Positions 17,560 through 26,269 of a DNA stretch of 64,000 nt are shown here, one piece after another. The notes below the pieces were generated by a model, which ran no database searches, was not told where the DNA came from, and worked only from the letters and a program-made list of their open reading frames with translations. The stretch spans positions 825,501 through 889,500 of the forward strand of contig NC_014623.1 in the NCBI RefSeq assembly GCF_000165485.1, given 5' to 3'. Position 1 is the stretch's first letter; every line of letters starts with the position of its first letter. A program made the translations under genes and the position numbers. The stretch comes from Stigmatella aurantiaca DW4/3-1. GTDB taxonomy: Bacteria; Myxococcota; Myxococcia; Myxococcales; Myxococcaceae.

Positions 17560-18579
17560 ATGCCTCTGGTGTTGAACGCCCACATCGTTGAGCTGCCGCT
17601 TCGCCACGCCTGGACCATCGCCCGGGGGACCAGTACCTCCAAGCGCAACGTCCTCGTGGAGCTTCACTCCGGAAAGCACACGGGGCGGGGCGAGGCAGCT
17701 CCCAACGTCCGTTACGGTGAGTCCGCAGAGACGGTGCTGGAGGCCCTCCGTGTCCTCGCGCCGGTGGTGACGGGGGGGGATCCCCGTCACTTCCGGGAGG
17801 TGTCGGAGGCGCTCCAGGCCGCCGTGCCCGGCCATGGCGCGGCGAAGGCGGCGGTGGACATCGCCTTGCACGATCTGGCGGGAAAGATGCTGGGCGTGCC
17901 GTTGTACCGGGTGTGGGGGGTGGATCCGGCGCGAATGCCCCTCACCTCGTTCTCCATTGGCATCGATGAACCGGAGACGCTCGCACGCAAGGTCCGGGAG
18001 GCGGAGCCGTACCCGGTCCTCAAGGTGAAGCTGGGGGCTGGACGCGTCCGGGAGGTCTTCGGCGCGGTGCGCTCCGCCACGTCCAAGGTGATTCGCGTGG
18101 ACGCCAACGAAGCGTGGCGCCCCGACGAGGCCCTGGAGCACATCGAATGGCTGGCCACCCAGGGCGTTGAGCTGGTGGAGCAGCCGCTGCCGGCCGCGGA
18201 CGTGGAAGGCGCCCGGTGGCTGAAGGCCCGCTCGCCCTTGCCGTTGGTGGCGGACGAAGCCCTGGTCCACGCCTCGGACGTGCCGCGCCTGGCCGAGGGC
18301 TACCACGGCATCAACATCAAGCTGCAGAAGGCCGGTGGCATCCGCGAGGCGATGCGCACCCTCGATGTGGCGCGGGCCTGTGGGCTGAAGGTGATGATCG
18401 GTTGCATGGTGGAGACCGCCGTGGGCATCGCGGCCGCGGCCCACCTGGGCCCTCTGGCGGACTGGCTGGACCTGGACGGCAATCTTCTGCTGGCCGAGGA
18501 CCCTTTCCAGGGCCACCCGGTGGAGCAGGGGCGCATCCGGCTGCTGGAAGGTCCGGGGCTGGGCGTGGAGCCCCGGTGA
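17560..18579 (+). CDS. Dipeptide epimerase (enolase superfamily, muconate-lactonising subgroup)
   Basis: The 339-residue protein has the full enolase-superfamily pattern. The first catalytic Lys is in VLKVKLGAG (KxK, about residue 157). Metal ligands are in VDANEA (Asp), VEQPLP (Glu) and VADEAL (Asp). The second catalytic Lys is in GINIKLQKAGG (about residue 254). The KxK motif and overall similarity fit L-Ala-D/L-Glu epimerase-type enzymes, which recycle murein peptides or epimerise other dipeptides. The stop overlaps the DUF819 permease start (GTGA), a pairing that suggests uptake and epimerisation of peptides in one pathway. Exact dipeptide specificity is not predictable. Confidence 0.85.
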   Translation: MPLVLNAHIVELPLRHAWTIARGTSTSKRNVLVELHSGKHTGRGEAAPNVRYGESAETVLEALRVLAPVVTGGDPRHFREVSEALQAAVPGHGAAKAAVDIALHDLAGKMLGVPLYRVWGVDPARMPLTSFSIGIDEPETLARKVREAEPYPVLKVKLGAGRVREVFGAVRSATSKVIRVDANEAWRPDEALEHIEWLATQGVELVEQPLPAADVEGARWLKARSPLPLVADEALVHASDVPRLAEGYHGINIKLQKAGGIREAMRTLDVARACGLKVMIGCMVETAVGIAAAAHLGPLADWLDLDGNLLLAEDPFQGHPVEQGRIRLLEGPGLGVEPR

Positions 18580-19778
18580 CACCGGCGCTCGTCCAGGACC
18601 CCATGGCGGTGCTCGCGGTGCTGCTGGGCATGCTCGGCCTGCTCGTCCTCGTGGACCGTCACCCGCGGGTTCACCGCTTTTTCGGCGTGGTGCCGCTGAT
18701 CGTCTTCATCTACTTCGTCCCCACGGCGCTCTCGAACCTGGGCGTCCTTCCGCTCCAGTCGGAGCTGTACCGCTTCGTGCGCGTGTACCTGCTTCCCGCG
18801 AGCCTCGTGTTGCTGGTGCTGTCGGTGGATCTGCCCTCCATCGTCCGGCTGGGGCGCAATGCGGTGGTGCTTTTCTTGGCGGGGGCGGTGGGCATCGTCC
18901 TCGGGGGGCCGCTGGCCTACCTGGCGCTGGGGGGCTTCGTGCCGGCGGAGCTGGGAGACCAGGCGTGGAAGGGGCTGGCGGCGCTGAGCGGCTCGTGGAT
19001 TGGCGGCAGCGCGAACTTCGTGGCCATTGGCCAGAGCGTGGGCGCGCTGGACAGCACGCTGAGCATGCTGGTGGTGGTGGATGTGGGCGTCTCCAACATC
19101 TGGACGGCGGTGTTGCTGTCCTTCGCGGGCCGCGAGCGCAAGATGGACGAGCGGCTGGGGGCGGACCGGCGCACGCTGGATGCCGTCCGGGAGGAAGTGG
19201 AGCGCCTCCAGGCCGGGAGCGCGCGGCCGGCGAGCCTGGCGGACCTGCTCTGGATGCTGGCCATCGCCTTTGGGTCCACGGTGGCCTGCACGGCGCTGGC
19301 GCGCGAGCTGCCGGATCTGGGCACCGTGGTGACGGGCTCCACCTGGGTGGTGCTGCTGGTGACGGGGGTGGGCGTGGTGCTCTCGTTCACCCCCGCCCGG
19401 AAGCTGGAGGGGGCGGGGGCCAGCCGCATGGGCTCGGTGCTGCTGTACCTGCTGATTGCCACCATCGGCGCCCAGGCCGAGTTCCGCCGCCTGCTGGACG
19501 CACCGGCGCTCGTGGCGGTGGGGATGCTGTGGATGGCCTTCCACGCGGCGGTGATTCTCGGGGTGCGGCGGCTGCTCAAGGCCCCCATCTTCTTCGCGGC
19601 GGTGGGCTCCCAGGCGAATGTGGGGGGAACCGCCTCCGCCTCGGTGGTGGCCGCGGCGTTCCACCCGGCGCTGGCCCCCGTGGGCGTCCTGTTGGCCGTG
19701 CTGGGCTATGTGCTGGGCACCTATGGCGGGCTGGTGTGCGCGGTCCTGCTGGAGCAGGTTTACCACCTCATTCGTTGA
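18576..19778 (+). CDS. DUF819 family membrane protein
   Basis: The ~400-residue polytopic membrane protein has about ten to eleven hydrophobic segments. Conserved DUF819 signatures are present: GLAALSGSWIGGSANFVAIG around residue 140, and VGSQANVGGTASASVVAAAF near residue 350. These paired Gly/Ser/Asn-rich motifs resemble the re-entrant loops of carboxylate transporters. GTG at 18576 overlaps the epimerase stop. ATG at 18603 (MAVLAVLLGML) is an alternative start that would begin directly in the first membrane segment. Coupling to the dipeptide epimerase suggests transport of a dipeptide or its product (inference). The 3' end overlaps the convergent phosphoesterase by 11 bases. Confidence 0.85.
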   Translation: MTPALVQDPMAVLAVLLGMLGLLVLVDRHPRVHRFFGVVPLIVFIYFVPTALSNLGVLPLQSELYRFVRVYLLPASLVLLVLSVDLPSIVRLGRNAVVLFLAGAVGIVLGGPLAYLALGGFVPAELGDQAWKGLAALSGSWIGGSANFVAIGQSVGALDSTLSMLVVVDVGVSNIWTAVLLSFAGRERKMDERLGADRRTLDAVREEVERLQAGSARPASLADLLWMLAIAFGSTVACTALARELPDLGTVVTGSTWVVLLVTGVGVVLSFTPARKLEGAGASRMGSVLLYLLIATIGAQAEFRRLLDAPALVAVGMLWMAFHAAVILGVRRLLKAPIFFAAVGSQANVGGTASASVVAAAFHPALAPVGVLLAVLGYVLGTYGGLVCAVLLEQVYHLIR

Positions 19779-21543
19779 AGCGCTCCTCGTCCTTCGCGTT
19801 CCAGGCCCGCTCGTGCAGGTGCACGCGGATGGGCTCTTCGATCAACCGCGGCTCCGTGGCATCCGGGTCATCGGGTGCATACGCGGGAGAGGCCGGGCCG
19901 GCGTGGGTCTCCTTCCAATGGCGCGGGACCCGCTCGACCCCCACGGGATAGATGGTGAGGCAGCCGTCCTGGCTGATGCGCAGGCGCAGGAAGTTCTTGT
20001 AGTCCGCCACCGCGAGCGCGCCGAACGCTTCGTTCGAGTGGGCGAGGAAGCCGTTGACGCTCACCCAGAAGTAAAGGCCGCTCACGAAAGGCCCCACCAG
20101 GAACCCGCCGATGAAGGTGAAGGTCGAGGAGAGCAGGAACTTGCCGGCCAGGTGCAGCCAGCCCCCCGCGCAGTGGGTTTGGTCCGGGGTGATCTCCGCG
20201 CAGACGCCCAGCCCAGTCACGGTGAAGTAAGTGCCAGCCCAGGCACAGAAGAACGCGGCCACAATGTGGCCAAGGCCGTGCAAGGAGCCCATCAGCCACT
20301 TCCATCGGCCGAAGGCCCCGTCCGCGAACGCGCCCAGGCTCAACACGGTGGTCAACCCCAGCACCATGGTCCACGGCCGGGTCACCATGGAATACCCCAC
20401 CGCCGACAGCACCTGGGTGAGGTCGGAGGCGCCCAGGTGGCCCACCTCCGCGTAGGCCGCCAGCGCGAGCAACAGGTACAGCGTGCCGGTGATCAACCCG
20501 AAGAGCGGACTGTGGCGGATGAGGAGGAGGTTGCCCCGGGCAATCTTCCGGGAGGTCTTCTCATCCGGGAAGCTCTTCTGCACCGTGTAGCCATCCAGCA
20601 GCACATCGGCCTTGGGCGCGTGGGTGGGGTGCAGGAAGGCGCCCCCGCCACCCGCGGTGATCTTCTGCTGTCCGTCCGGGTTCTCGTGCCGCCGGTAGTG
20701 GTGCAAGTCTCCCGCGAGGAAGACGCTGATGCGCTTGCCCAGCACCTTCTCCTGGAGGTACTCGAGGTTGTTCTCCAGGTAGCCGCGCTTGCGCTTGGTG
20801 TTGGCGGCATGGATCCACGCCGGCTCGGCGTTGCAGAGGATGACGCGATCCTCGGGATCCATGCGCGAGGCGACCTGGCGGAAGTACTCCACCTGGGGCA
20901 CGTCGATGTCGCTGTTGAGCTGCACGTCCGTGCCGAGCAGCCACCAGTTGCGGGGCAGCTTCAGGGCGAAGTAGCTCCGGCTCTGCCGCGTCCTTCGGCC
21001 GGCCATCCACCGGCGGGCGCAGAACAGCCGCAGGAAGGCCGCCAGCCCGTCGTACCAATCGTGGTTGCCGGGGATGACGAACATGTCCGGGCTGGGCGTG
21101 GGCGAGCGGCGCATGGCCGACTCGTAGGGCTGGATGAGCCGCTCCTCGTACGTCTCCCGGCTGGCGCCCGGGTACACGGTGTCCCCGCCAAAGACGAGCA
21201 CGCTTCCGCGCCGGGTGGTGTGGAGCGGCCCGTCCGCCGTGGCGAGCTCCATCTCCGGCAGCGCCAGCAGCCGGGCGATGCAATAGGTCGAGTTCCACCC
21301 GTCGCCGGTGTCCGCGACGTAGTCCAACCAGAAGGAGTCTTCTCCGTCCTCGATGTGCGAGTAGTCGAAGTAAGGCTCTTGTGGGCGGACCATGGCCTCC
21401 ACGAGCCGCTGGTCGGCCCGGGTTCCGAACACGGCCGCGACGATGGCGTCCATGCTGGCGCGGATGAACTGCGCGGGGTGCAGCCATCGCACCATGTCCG
21501 CACGGCGCTGGGGATTCGTTGCGGTACCGCTCTCCGGAGGCAT
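19768..21543 (-). CDS. Metallophosphoesterase with C-terminal membrane domain
   Basis: The ~591-residue protein has an N-terminal half with calcineurin-like phosphoesterase motifs: LVFGGDTVYPG (GDxx), IPGNHDWYDGL (GNHD) and AGDLHHYRRHE (GDxH), binding a di-metal centre. From about residue 360 there are five or six hydrophobic helices (LLLALAAYAEVG, WTMVLGLTTVLSLGAF, GHIVAAFFCAWAG, FTFIGGFLVGPFV), so the enzyme is membrane-anchored. It ends with a soluble tail. The substrate is unknown. ATG at 21543 was chosen; further in-frame ATG at 21495 is possible, and neither has a strong ribosome site. It is convergent with DUF819. Confidence 0.82.
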   Translation of the reverse strand: MPPESGTATNPQRRADMVRWLHPAQFIRASMDAIVAAVFGTRADQRLVEAMVRPQEPYFDYSHIEDGEDSFWLDYVADTGDGWNSTYCIARLLALPEMELATADGPLHTTRRGSVLVFGGDTVYPGASRETYEERLIQPYESAMRRSPTPSPDMFVIPGNHDWYDGLAAFLRLFCARRWMAGRRTRQSRSYFALKLPRNWWLLGTDVQLNSDIDVPQVEYFRQVASRMDPEDRVILCNAEPAWIHAANTKRKRGYLENNLEYLQEKVLGKRISVFLAGDLHHYRRHENPDGQQKITAGGGGAFLHPTHAPKADVLLDGYTVQKSFPDEKTSRKIARGNLLLIRHSPLFGLITGTLYLLLALAAYAEVGHLGASDLTQVLSAVGYSMVTRPWTMVLGLTTVLSLGAFADGAFGRWKWLMGSLHGLGHIVAAFFCAWAGTYFTVTGLGVCAEITPDQTHCAGGWLHLAGKFLLSSTFTFIGGFLVGPFVSGLYFWVSVNGFLAHSNEAFGALAVADYKNFLRLRISQDGCLTIYPVGVERVPRHWKETHAGPASPAYAPDDPDATEPRLIEEPIRVHLHERAWNAKDEERFNE

Positions 21544-21633
21544 CACGAGGGTTTCACCGTCACCCAGGCCCCCCCTCCAGGTCAACCCCCGGATGGGGAT
21601 GACCGTTCCCAGCGGCCCCCTCTCTGGACCAGC

Positions 21634-22089
21634 ATGGCCTCCATGTCAGACACGCTGCAGGACTTTGCCCTCGTCACGCCCCGCTTCCCCGTCCACTGGA
21701 GCGAGATGGACGCCTATGGACACGTCAACAACGCGCGCTTCTTCGTCTGGTTCGAGTCCGCCCGTATCGCCTACCTGTCCCGCATCGGCCTGGTGGGGAC
21801 GGGCCACTCCGGGGTGGGGCCCATCCTCGCCACCACGAGCGCCGATTACCTCCAGCCCGTCGTCTACCCGGCCTCGCTCGTGGCTGGGGCCCGCGTCGCT
21901 CGCATTGGCCGCACCAGCCTCACCATGGAGTACGCGGTGGCGGACGCGGACAAGGGCACCCTGTACGCCCGAGGCGGCGGGGTCATCGTCACCATCCGCT
22001 ACCCCGCGTACGAGAAGATCCCCGTCCCCGCCGAGGTCCGCGCCGCCATCGAGGCGCTGGAGGGGCGTTCGTTCGCACCCCCCGGTTGA
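21634..22089 (+). CDS. Acyl-CoA thioesterase, 4-hydroxybenzoyl-CoA thioesterase (hotdog) family
   Basis: The 151-residue protein has a single hotdog domain. HWSEMDAYGHVNNARFFVWF carries the catalytic Asp of the 4HBT/YbgC-type family (the typical form is DxxGHVNN). The following long helix and strands (PVVYPASLVAGARVARIGRT) match the family. It hydrolyses acyl-CoA or acyl-ACP thioesters in the cytoplasm; the acyl group is unknown. ATG at 21634 or 21643 could be the start. It is convergent with the aldo/keto reductase 15 bases away and divergent from the phosphoesterase, so it is monocistronic. Confidence 0.88.
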   Translation: MASMSDTLQDFALVTPRFPVHWSEMDAYGHVNNARFFVWFESARIAYLSRIGLVGTGHSGVGPILATTSADYLQPVVYPASLVAGARVARIGRTSLTMEYAVADADKGTLYARGGGVIVTIRYPAYEKIPVPAEVRAAIEALEGRSFAPPG

Positions 22090-22104
22090 GCCACTTCGGA
22101 TGTC

Positions 22105-23061
22105 CTAGGGGAGGGCGTCCTCGATCCGCCGGATCTCCTCGGCCGAGAGGCGGAAGTCCATGGCGCCGACGACGCCGTCCACCTGCTGGGGGCTCCGGGC
22201 GCCCACGATGGCGGCGGTGACCGAAGGCTTGCGCAGCGTCCAGGCGATGGCGGCCTCGGCGGGAGAGCGCCCGTGTTTCGAGGCCACCTCCTTCAGCCGG
22301 TCCACCAGGGCCAGGTTCTTCGACAGCTGGGGCTCCTGGAAGTCCCGGTTGTTGCGCCGCCAGTCATCCTTGGGGAGCTTCGCGGCGCGCTCGCGCGTCA
22401 TGGCGCCCGTCAGCAGGCCCGAGGCCATGGGTGAGTAGACGATGACGCCCATGCCATGGCGCTCGCAGAAGGGGAGGATGCCCTTCTCGATGTCCCGGTG
22501 GAGCAGCGAGTAGGGCGGCTGGAGCGAGGCGATGGGCGCAAGCTCATGCGCGAACGCCATCTGCTTCTCATCGAAGTTGGAGACGCCGATCCAACGCACC
22601 TTGCCCTGGCGCTTCAGCTCGGCCACGGCCTTCCATCCCTCCTCGATGCCCTTGAGGGAATGGCCCTCCAGCGGCCAGTGGATCTGGTACAGATCAATGG
22701 TGTCCACCTGGAGCCGGCGAAGGCTGGCTTCGCATTCCCGGCGGATCGACGCCGCGCTCAGCGCGTTGGTGACCTGTCCCTTGGCGTCCCAGACCAGCCC
22801 GCACTTGGTGAAGACGTACGGACGGTGGGTGAGGCCTTTCAGCGCCCGGGCGACCACCTCTTCCGAGTGTCCCAGCCCGTAGACGGCCGCCGTGTCGATC
22901 CAGTTGATGCCCCGGTCCACCGCCTGCTGGATGGCGCGGATGGACTGCGCATCGTCCTGAGGTCCCCAGGCGAAGGCGTAGCCCGTGCCACCAATGGCCC
23001 AGGCGCCAAAGCCCACGGGGGTGATGTGAAGATCGGAATGGCCCAGCTGCCGTTTTTCCAT
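22105..23061 (-). CDS. Aldo/keto reductase
   Basis: The 318-residue TIM-barrel oxidoreductase has its start fixed by GAGGAG six bases before ATG at 23061. The catalytic tetrad is visible: IDTAAVYGLGHSEE (Asp and Tyr), VFTKCGL (Lys) and YQIHWP (His). The C-terminal segment contains the NADPH-site pattern SVTAAIVGARSPQQVDG. The N-terminal RQLGHSDLHITPVGFGAWAI is typical of the AKR11/YghZ-like branch. It reduces aldehydes or ketones with NADPH; the physiological substrate is unknown. It is monocistronic. Confidence 0.92.
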   Translation of the reverse strand: MEKRQLGHSDLHITPVGFGAWAIGGTGYAFAWGPQDDAQSIRAIQQAVDRGINWIDTAAVYGLGHSEEVVARALKGLTHRPYVFTKCGLVWDAKGQVTNALSAASIRRECEASLRRLQVDTIDLYQIHWPLEGHSLKGIEEGWKAVAELKRQGKVRWIGVSNFDEKQMAFAHELAPIASLQPPYSLLHRDIEKGILPFCERHGMGVIVYSPMASGLLTGAMTRERAAKLPKDDWRRNNRDFQEPQLSKNLALVDRLKEVASKHGRSPAEAAIAWTLRKPSVTAAIVGARSPQQVDGVVGAMDFRLSAEEIRRIEDALP

Positions 23062-23256
23062 GAGAACTCCTCGTGGGTGTCCGCTCTGAGTCTCAAGGGA
23101 GACGGAGGTGAACAATCGCCCTGGAACGCGAATGTGCACGGCTGAGCGATGCACAGCCCGGCCCGAAAAGGAATCCGCGTGCAGGGTCATGGAAAGAATT
23201 TTCCATTCCAGTTATATTCATAAAATACCCCTCTTTCTCACTTCCCGGAAAAGTCC

Positions 23257-24864
23257 ATGAAGCCAGAGCGTACCCGCACGCAGGCCCTCAAGACCCCTCC
23301 TCGCTCCACGCAGAAAGCCTCATCCCGGGTGGTGGGCCGCAGGGCGCCGCCCGCGGCGCCACGCAAGGCATCGAGGCTCAAGGCCGTGCCGGAGGACCGC
23401 CGGGCGACGCTCGACGCTTACTTTGAAGCGCTCTTTTCCCAACCTTGGTTGCAAGATGTCGCCGCGGACTTGCTCCGGCGCCAGCCCAAGTCCAACGAGC
23501 GCATGGCGGAGCTGCGCAAGCACTCCGTGACCAATGCGGGATTCTGGCCATTCTTCTCCATCTTCATGCCGCTGTGCATCGAGCGCGCCGAGGGTGGGCG
23601 GCTGTATGACATTGATGGCAATGAGTATTTGGACTGCTTTCTGGGCTTTGGCGCGCAGAGCCTCCACGGTCACAACCCAGAGCCGGTGGTCCAGTTCGTG
23701 AAGGGGTTGTTGGGCAAGAGTGTGGGCAACGGTTACGCCTCATCGCTCGAGCTGGAGTACGTGAAGCTGCTCAAGGAGTTCATGCCGCACCGCGAGCGGT
23801 TTGCCTTCCAGAACTCCGGGAGCGATGCGACCTCGGCGGCCATCCGGTTGGCGCGCGCGCATTCGGGGCGGCGGCTGGTGGTGCGGTTCGAGGGCAGCAT
23901 CAACGGCCAGTACGACGTGGTGTCCTACAACTCGCACGCCGCCCTGCATGGACACCCGCTGCTGCCCTACCCGGCGGTGCGGGGCCCCAGCGTTCCGCTC
24001 CAGACCTTCAACCGGGGGGCGCAGGTGCTGGGCAAGGAGGATCTGCTCATCCTGACGTTCAATGATCCGGCGTCCCTGGACATCATCAAGAAGCGCAAGA
24101 ACGAGATCGCCTGCGTTCTGACCGAGCCCATCCCCACCGCGTTCCCCTTCCCGGACCGGGCCATCGCCTTCACGCGGGAACTGGGCGAGGTGTGCCGCAA
24201 GTCGGGTGTCCTCCTCATCCTCGACGAGGTTCACTCCGGCTTCCGGTATGGCCCGAGCGGGGTGACGGGGGCCGCCAACCTGCACGCGGACCTGGTCACC
24301 TACGGCAAGGTGACCACCGCGCTGGGGCTGCCGCTGAGCGCCATTGGCGGGCGCTCCGACATCCTGGAGCTTGCGGCGACCAGCGGCCGGTCCGTCCGCG
24401 ACTATGGGCAGAAGACGTTGCTGGCCACCACGCACATCAACAACCACCTCTCCATCGCGGCCTCGTACGCCTCCCTGTCGCTGCTGAAGCAGAAGGGCGA
24501 GGCGTTCTACACGCGGACACGCCAGAAGGCGCAGCGGCTCCAGAGCGGGGTGGCCCATGTCGAGGTGAACTCGAAGGTGTCCCTGCGGTTGCCGGGCTGG
24601 GGCGAATTCTTCGGCTACATGTCCTTCATGCGCAACGGCCATCCCATGAACAGCACGCGGGACTTCATCCAGGCGACGTATCCGGTGGCCAATGTGGTGC
24701 TCGCGCTGCTGCTGCGCCGCAAGGGGCTCTACTACCACGGCGTGCCGTACTTCTACACGGGGGATGCCCACACCGAGCAGGACCTGGACTTCGCGGTCGC
24801 CAAAATCCACGAGGCGGTCGCGGAGATGAAACAGAACAACTTCTCCTTCGACGTGCCGGAATAG
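23257..24864 (+). CDS. Class III PLP-dependent aminotransferase
   Basis: The 535-residue cytoplasmic enzyme has a ~45-residue basic, low-complexity N-terminal extension (KPERTRTQALKTPPRSTQKA) before the fold. PLP-binding features are present: FQNSGSDATSAAIRLARA, LILDEVHSGFRYG (Asp that contacts the pyridine N) and LVTYGKVTT (Schiff-base Lys). It is closest in style to glutamate-1-semialdehyde aminomutase-like and secondary-metabolism aminotransferases, but no biosynthetic cluster surrounds it. A strongly A/T-rich 50-base promoter region precedes the ATG. It is convergent with the acyltransferase at a gap of eight bases. The substrate is unknown. Confidence 0.87.
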   Translation: MKPERTRTQALKTPPRSTQKASSRVVGRRAPPAAPRKASRLKAVPEDRRATLDAYFEALFSQPWLQDVAADLLRRQPKSNERMAELRKHSVTNAGFWPFFSIFMPLCIERAEGGRLYDIDGNEYLDCFLGFGAQSLHGHNPEPVVQFVKGLLGKSVGNGYASSLELEYVKLLKEFMPHRERFAFQNSGSDATSAAIRLARAHSGRRLVVRFEGSINGQYDVVSYNSHAALHGHPLLPYPAVRGPSVPLQTFNRGAQVLGKEDLLILTFNDPASLDIIKKRKNEIACVLTEPIPTAFPFPDRAIAFTRELGEVCRKSGVLLILDEVHSGFRYGPSGVTGAANLHADLVTYGKVTTALGLPLSAIGGRSDILELAATSGRSVRDYGQKTLLATTHINNHLSIAASYASLSLLKQKGEAFYTRTRQKAQRLQSGVAHVEVNSKVSLRLPGWGEFFGYMSFMRNGHPMNSTRDFIQATYPVANVVLALLLRRKGLYYHGVPYFYTGDAHTEQDLDFAVAKIHEAVAEMKQNNFSFDVPE

Positions 24865-24872
24865 CCCAAAGC

Positions 24873-25640
24873 TCAGTGCGGGGAGGGCACGCCGGGAGAG
24901 GAGGGGCTCGGATCCTTCGAGGCCGCCTGCGGACGTGCCTCGGGGAGCGGCCGGTACTCTCCCTGGTATTCGGGGGGCAGCAGGGCCGCCACGCGGCGCA
25001 TCATCGCGTCGGCCAAGGCCTGGCGTGGGTCGCTGGCCCCGTGGACCTCCTCGCGCAGCGCCTCCAGGCCGAAGGGCGGGCCGATGCGCACGGTGACGCG
25101 GGCGCGGTGCAGCCGCTCGCCCCCCATGTTCCGCTCGTCGATGGGCAGCAGCCGCTCGGTGCCAGTGAGGGCCACGGGAACGATGGGAACCCCCGTCCGG
25201 TGCGCGATGAGGCTCACGCCCTTCTTGGCCCGGAGCAGGGCGCCGGTCCGGCTGCGCCCTCCCTCCGGAAAGACGAGCACGGAGCGGCCTTCCTTGAGCG
25301 CTGCGACCGCGCGCCGCAGCGCTTCGATGTCGGGCGAACCGGGGCGGATGAAGATGGTGTTCACGGCCTCGGAGGCCAGCCGTGTCATCGCCGTCCGCCG
25401 CAGCTTCACCCCCGCCAGGAACCAGATCCGCAGTGGCTGGAGCGCACGCTGCAAGGTCAACCCATCCGCGTTGGACAAGTGATTGCACACATAGAGGGCA
25501 GGGCCCAGGGGCAGGTGCTCGCGTCCGTGCACCTGCATGTCTGCGTAGCGTTTCCAGACCCTGTCGATCACTTGCCGCACCACGGCACGGCGGGGCCGGT
25601 CGGGCAGCAGGGCCAGCAATGAGAAGAGGGCAGTCAGCAT
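24873..25640 (-). CDS. PlsC-like 1-acylglycerol-3-phosphate acyltransferase
   Basis: The 255-residue protein contains the acyltransferase motifs in order: VCNHLSNADGLTL (NHxxxxD catalytic pair), a hydrophobic linker, VFPEGGRSRTGALL (the FPEGxRS substrate-phosphate motif) and VPIVPVALTG. A hydrophobic N-terminus (MLTALFSLLALL) could dock it in the membrane. It acylates lysophosphatidate or a related lysolipid in phospholipid synthesis. ATG at 25640 is preferred, with CCAGGAG upstream; the long open frame before it is unconvincing. The C-terminal 25 residues are Pro/Ser-rich. Confidence 0.9.
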   Translation of the reverse strand: MLTALFSLLALLPDRPRRAVVRQVIDRVWKRYADMQVHGREHLPLGPALYVCNHLSNADGLTLQRALQPLRIWFLAGVKLRRTAMTRLASEAVNTIFIRPGSPDIEALRRAVAALKEGRSVLVFPEGGRSRTGALLRAKKGVSLIAHRTGVPIVPVALTGTERLLPIDERNMGGERLHRARVTVRIGPPFGLEALREEVHGASDPRQALADAMMRRVAALLPPEYQGEYRPLPEARPQAASKDPSPSSPGVPSPH

Positions 25641-25836
25641 GGTGGAGGGCTCCTGGACAAAGGTAAGGAGCCGCGGCCGGCCGGGAAGCCGCCCCGTCAT
25701 GAGGGAGGGAAACGGCAAGGCCGGAAGCCCGCTCCGGCGCCTGCCCGTCTGGCCCCGCGGGCGACCGGGCTGAAAAATGATTTCAGGAATTGTGCTGATA
25801 ACAGGATGTCGTCGTGGATGGGGAAGCGCCCGGGCT

Positions 25837-26241
25837 TCACGCGATGACGGCGATGGCTTCGATCTCGACGAGAAGCTCGGGCAGGGCGAGCGCCGCCACA
25901 CCAATATAGGTATTGGGTGCTGGCTCCGCGCCTTCATAGAAGGCTTTGATCTCGTTGAGCACGATGCCCAGCTTGTCGGGCGTGTGGTTCACCACGTAGG
26001 TCCGCAAGCGCACGAGGTCCGTGGGCCGTGCGCCCACGGAGGCGAGCACGGCCTTGAGGTTGTCCATCACCTGGCGCGTCTGACGGGCGAGGTCCCCCGG
26101 ACCCACGAGCGCGCCTTGCGGATCCCAGGCCACCTGCCCCGCCAGATGCAGGGTCCGGCCTCCCTGCTGGAGGGCGGCGTGGGAGAAGCCAAACTGGACG
26201 CTGTTGTAGAGGCTGGGCGGGTTCACGAGTTCACGGGGCAT
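25837..26241 (-). CDS. RidA/YjgF/TdcF family protein (reactive intermediate deaminase)
   Basis: The 134-residue protein is of typical length for this small trimeric family. It shows GRTLHLAGQVAWDPQGALVG, RLRTYVVNHTP and the C-terminal LPELLVEIEAIAVIA; the Glu in this last segment and an upstream Arg (RLRTYV) line the active-site cleft. RidA proteins hydrolyse enamine/imine intermediates released by PLP enzymes. The start at 26241 is an ATG after CAGGAG. It lies 28 bases downstream of the pseudouridine synthase on the same strand and could be co-transcribed with it. Confidence 0.9.
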   Translation of the reverse strand: MPRELVNPPSLYNSVQFGFSHAALQQGGRTLHLAGQVAWDPQGALVGPGDLARQTRQVMDNLKAVLASVGARPTDLVRLRTYVVNHTPDKLGIVLNEIKAFYEGAEPAPNTYIGVAALALPELLVEIEAIAVIA

Positions 26242-26269
26242 CGGCGGACTCCTGGGGTGACGCGGGGGT

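Noticed and set aside
19618..21633. Upstream extension of the thioesterase frame by ~670 codons
   Set aside because: It runs antisense through the phosphoesterase and is of shadow composition; the hotdog domain starts right after ATG 21634.
23257..24864. Aminotransferase as part of a secondary-metabolite cluster
   Set aside because: No PKS, NRPS, tailoring or resistance genes are nearby; neighbours are ordinary metabolic genes in their own transcripts.
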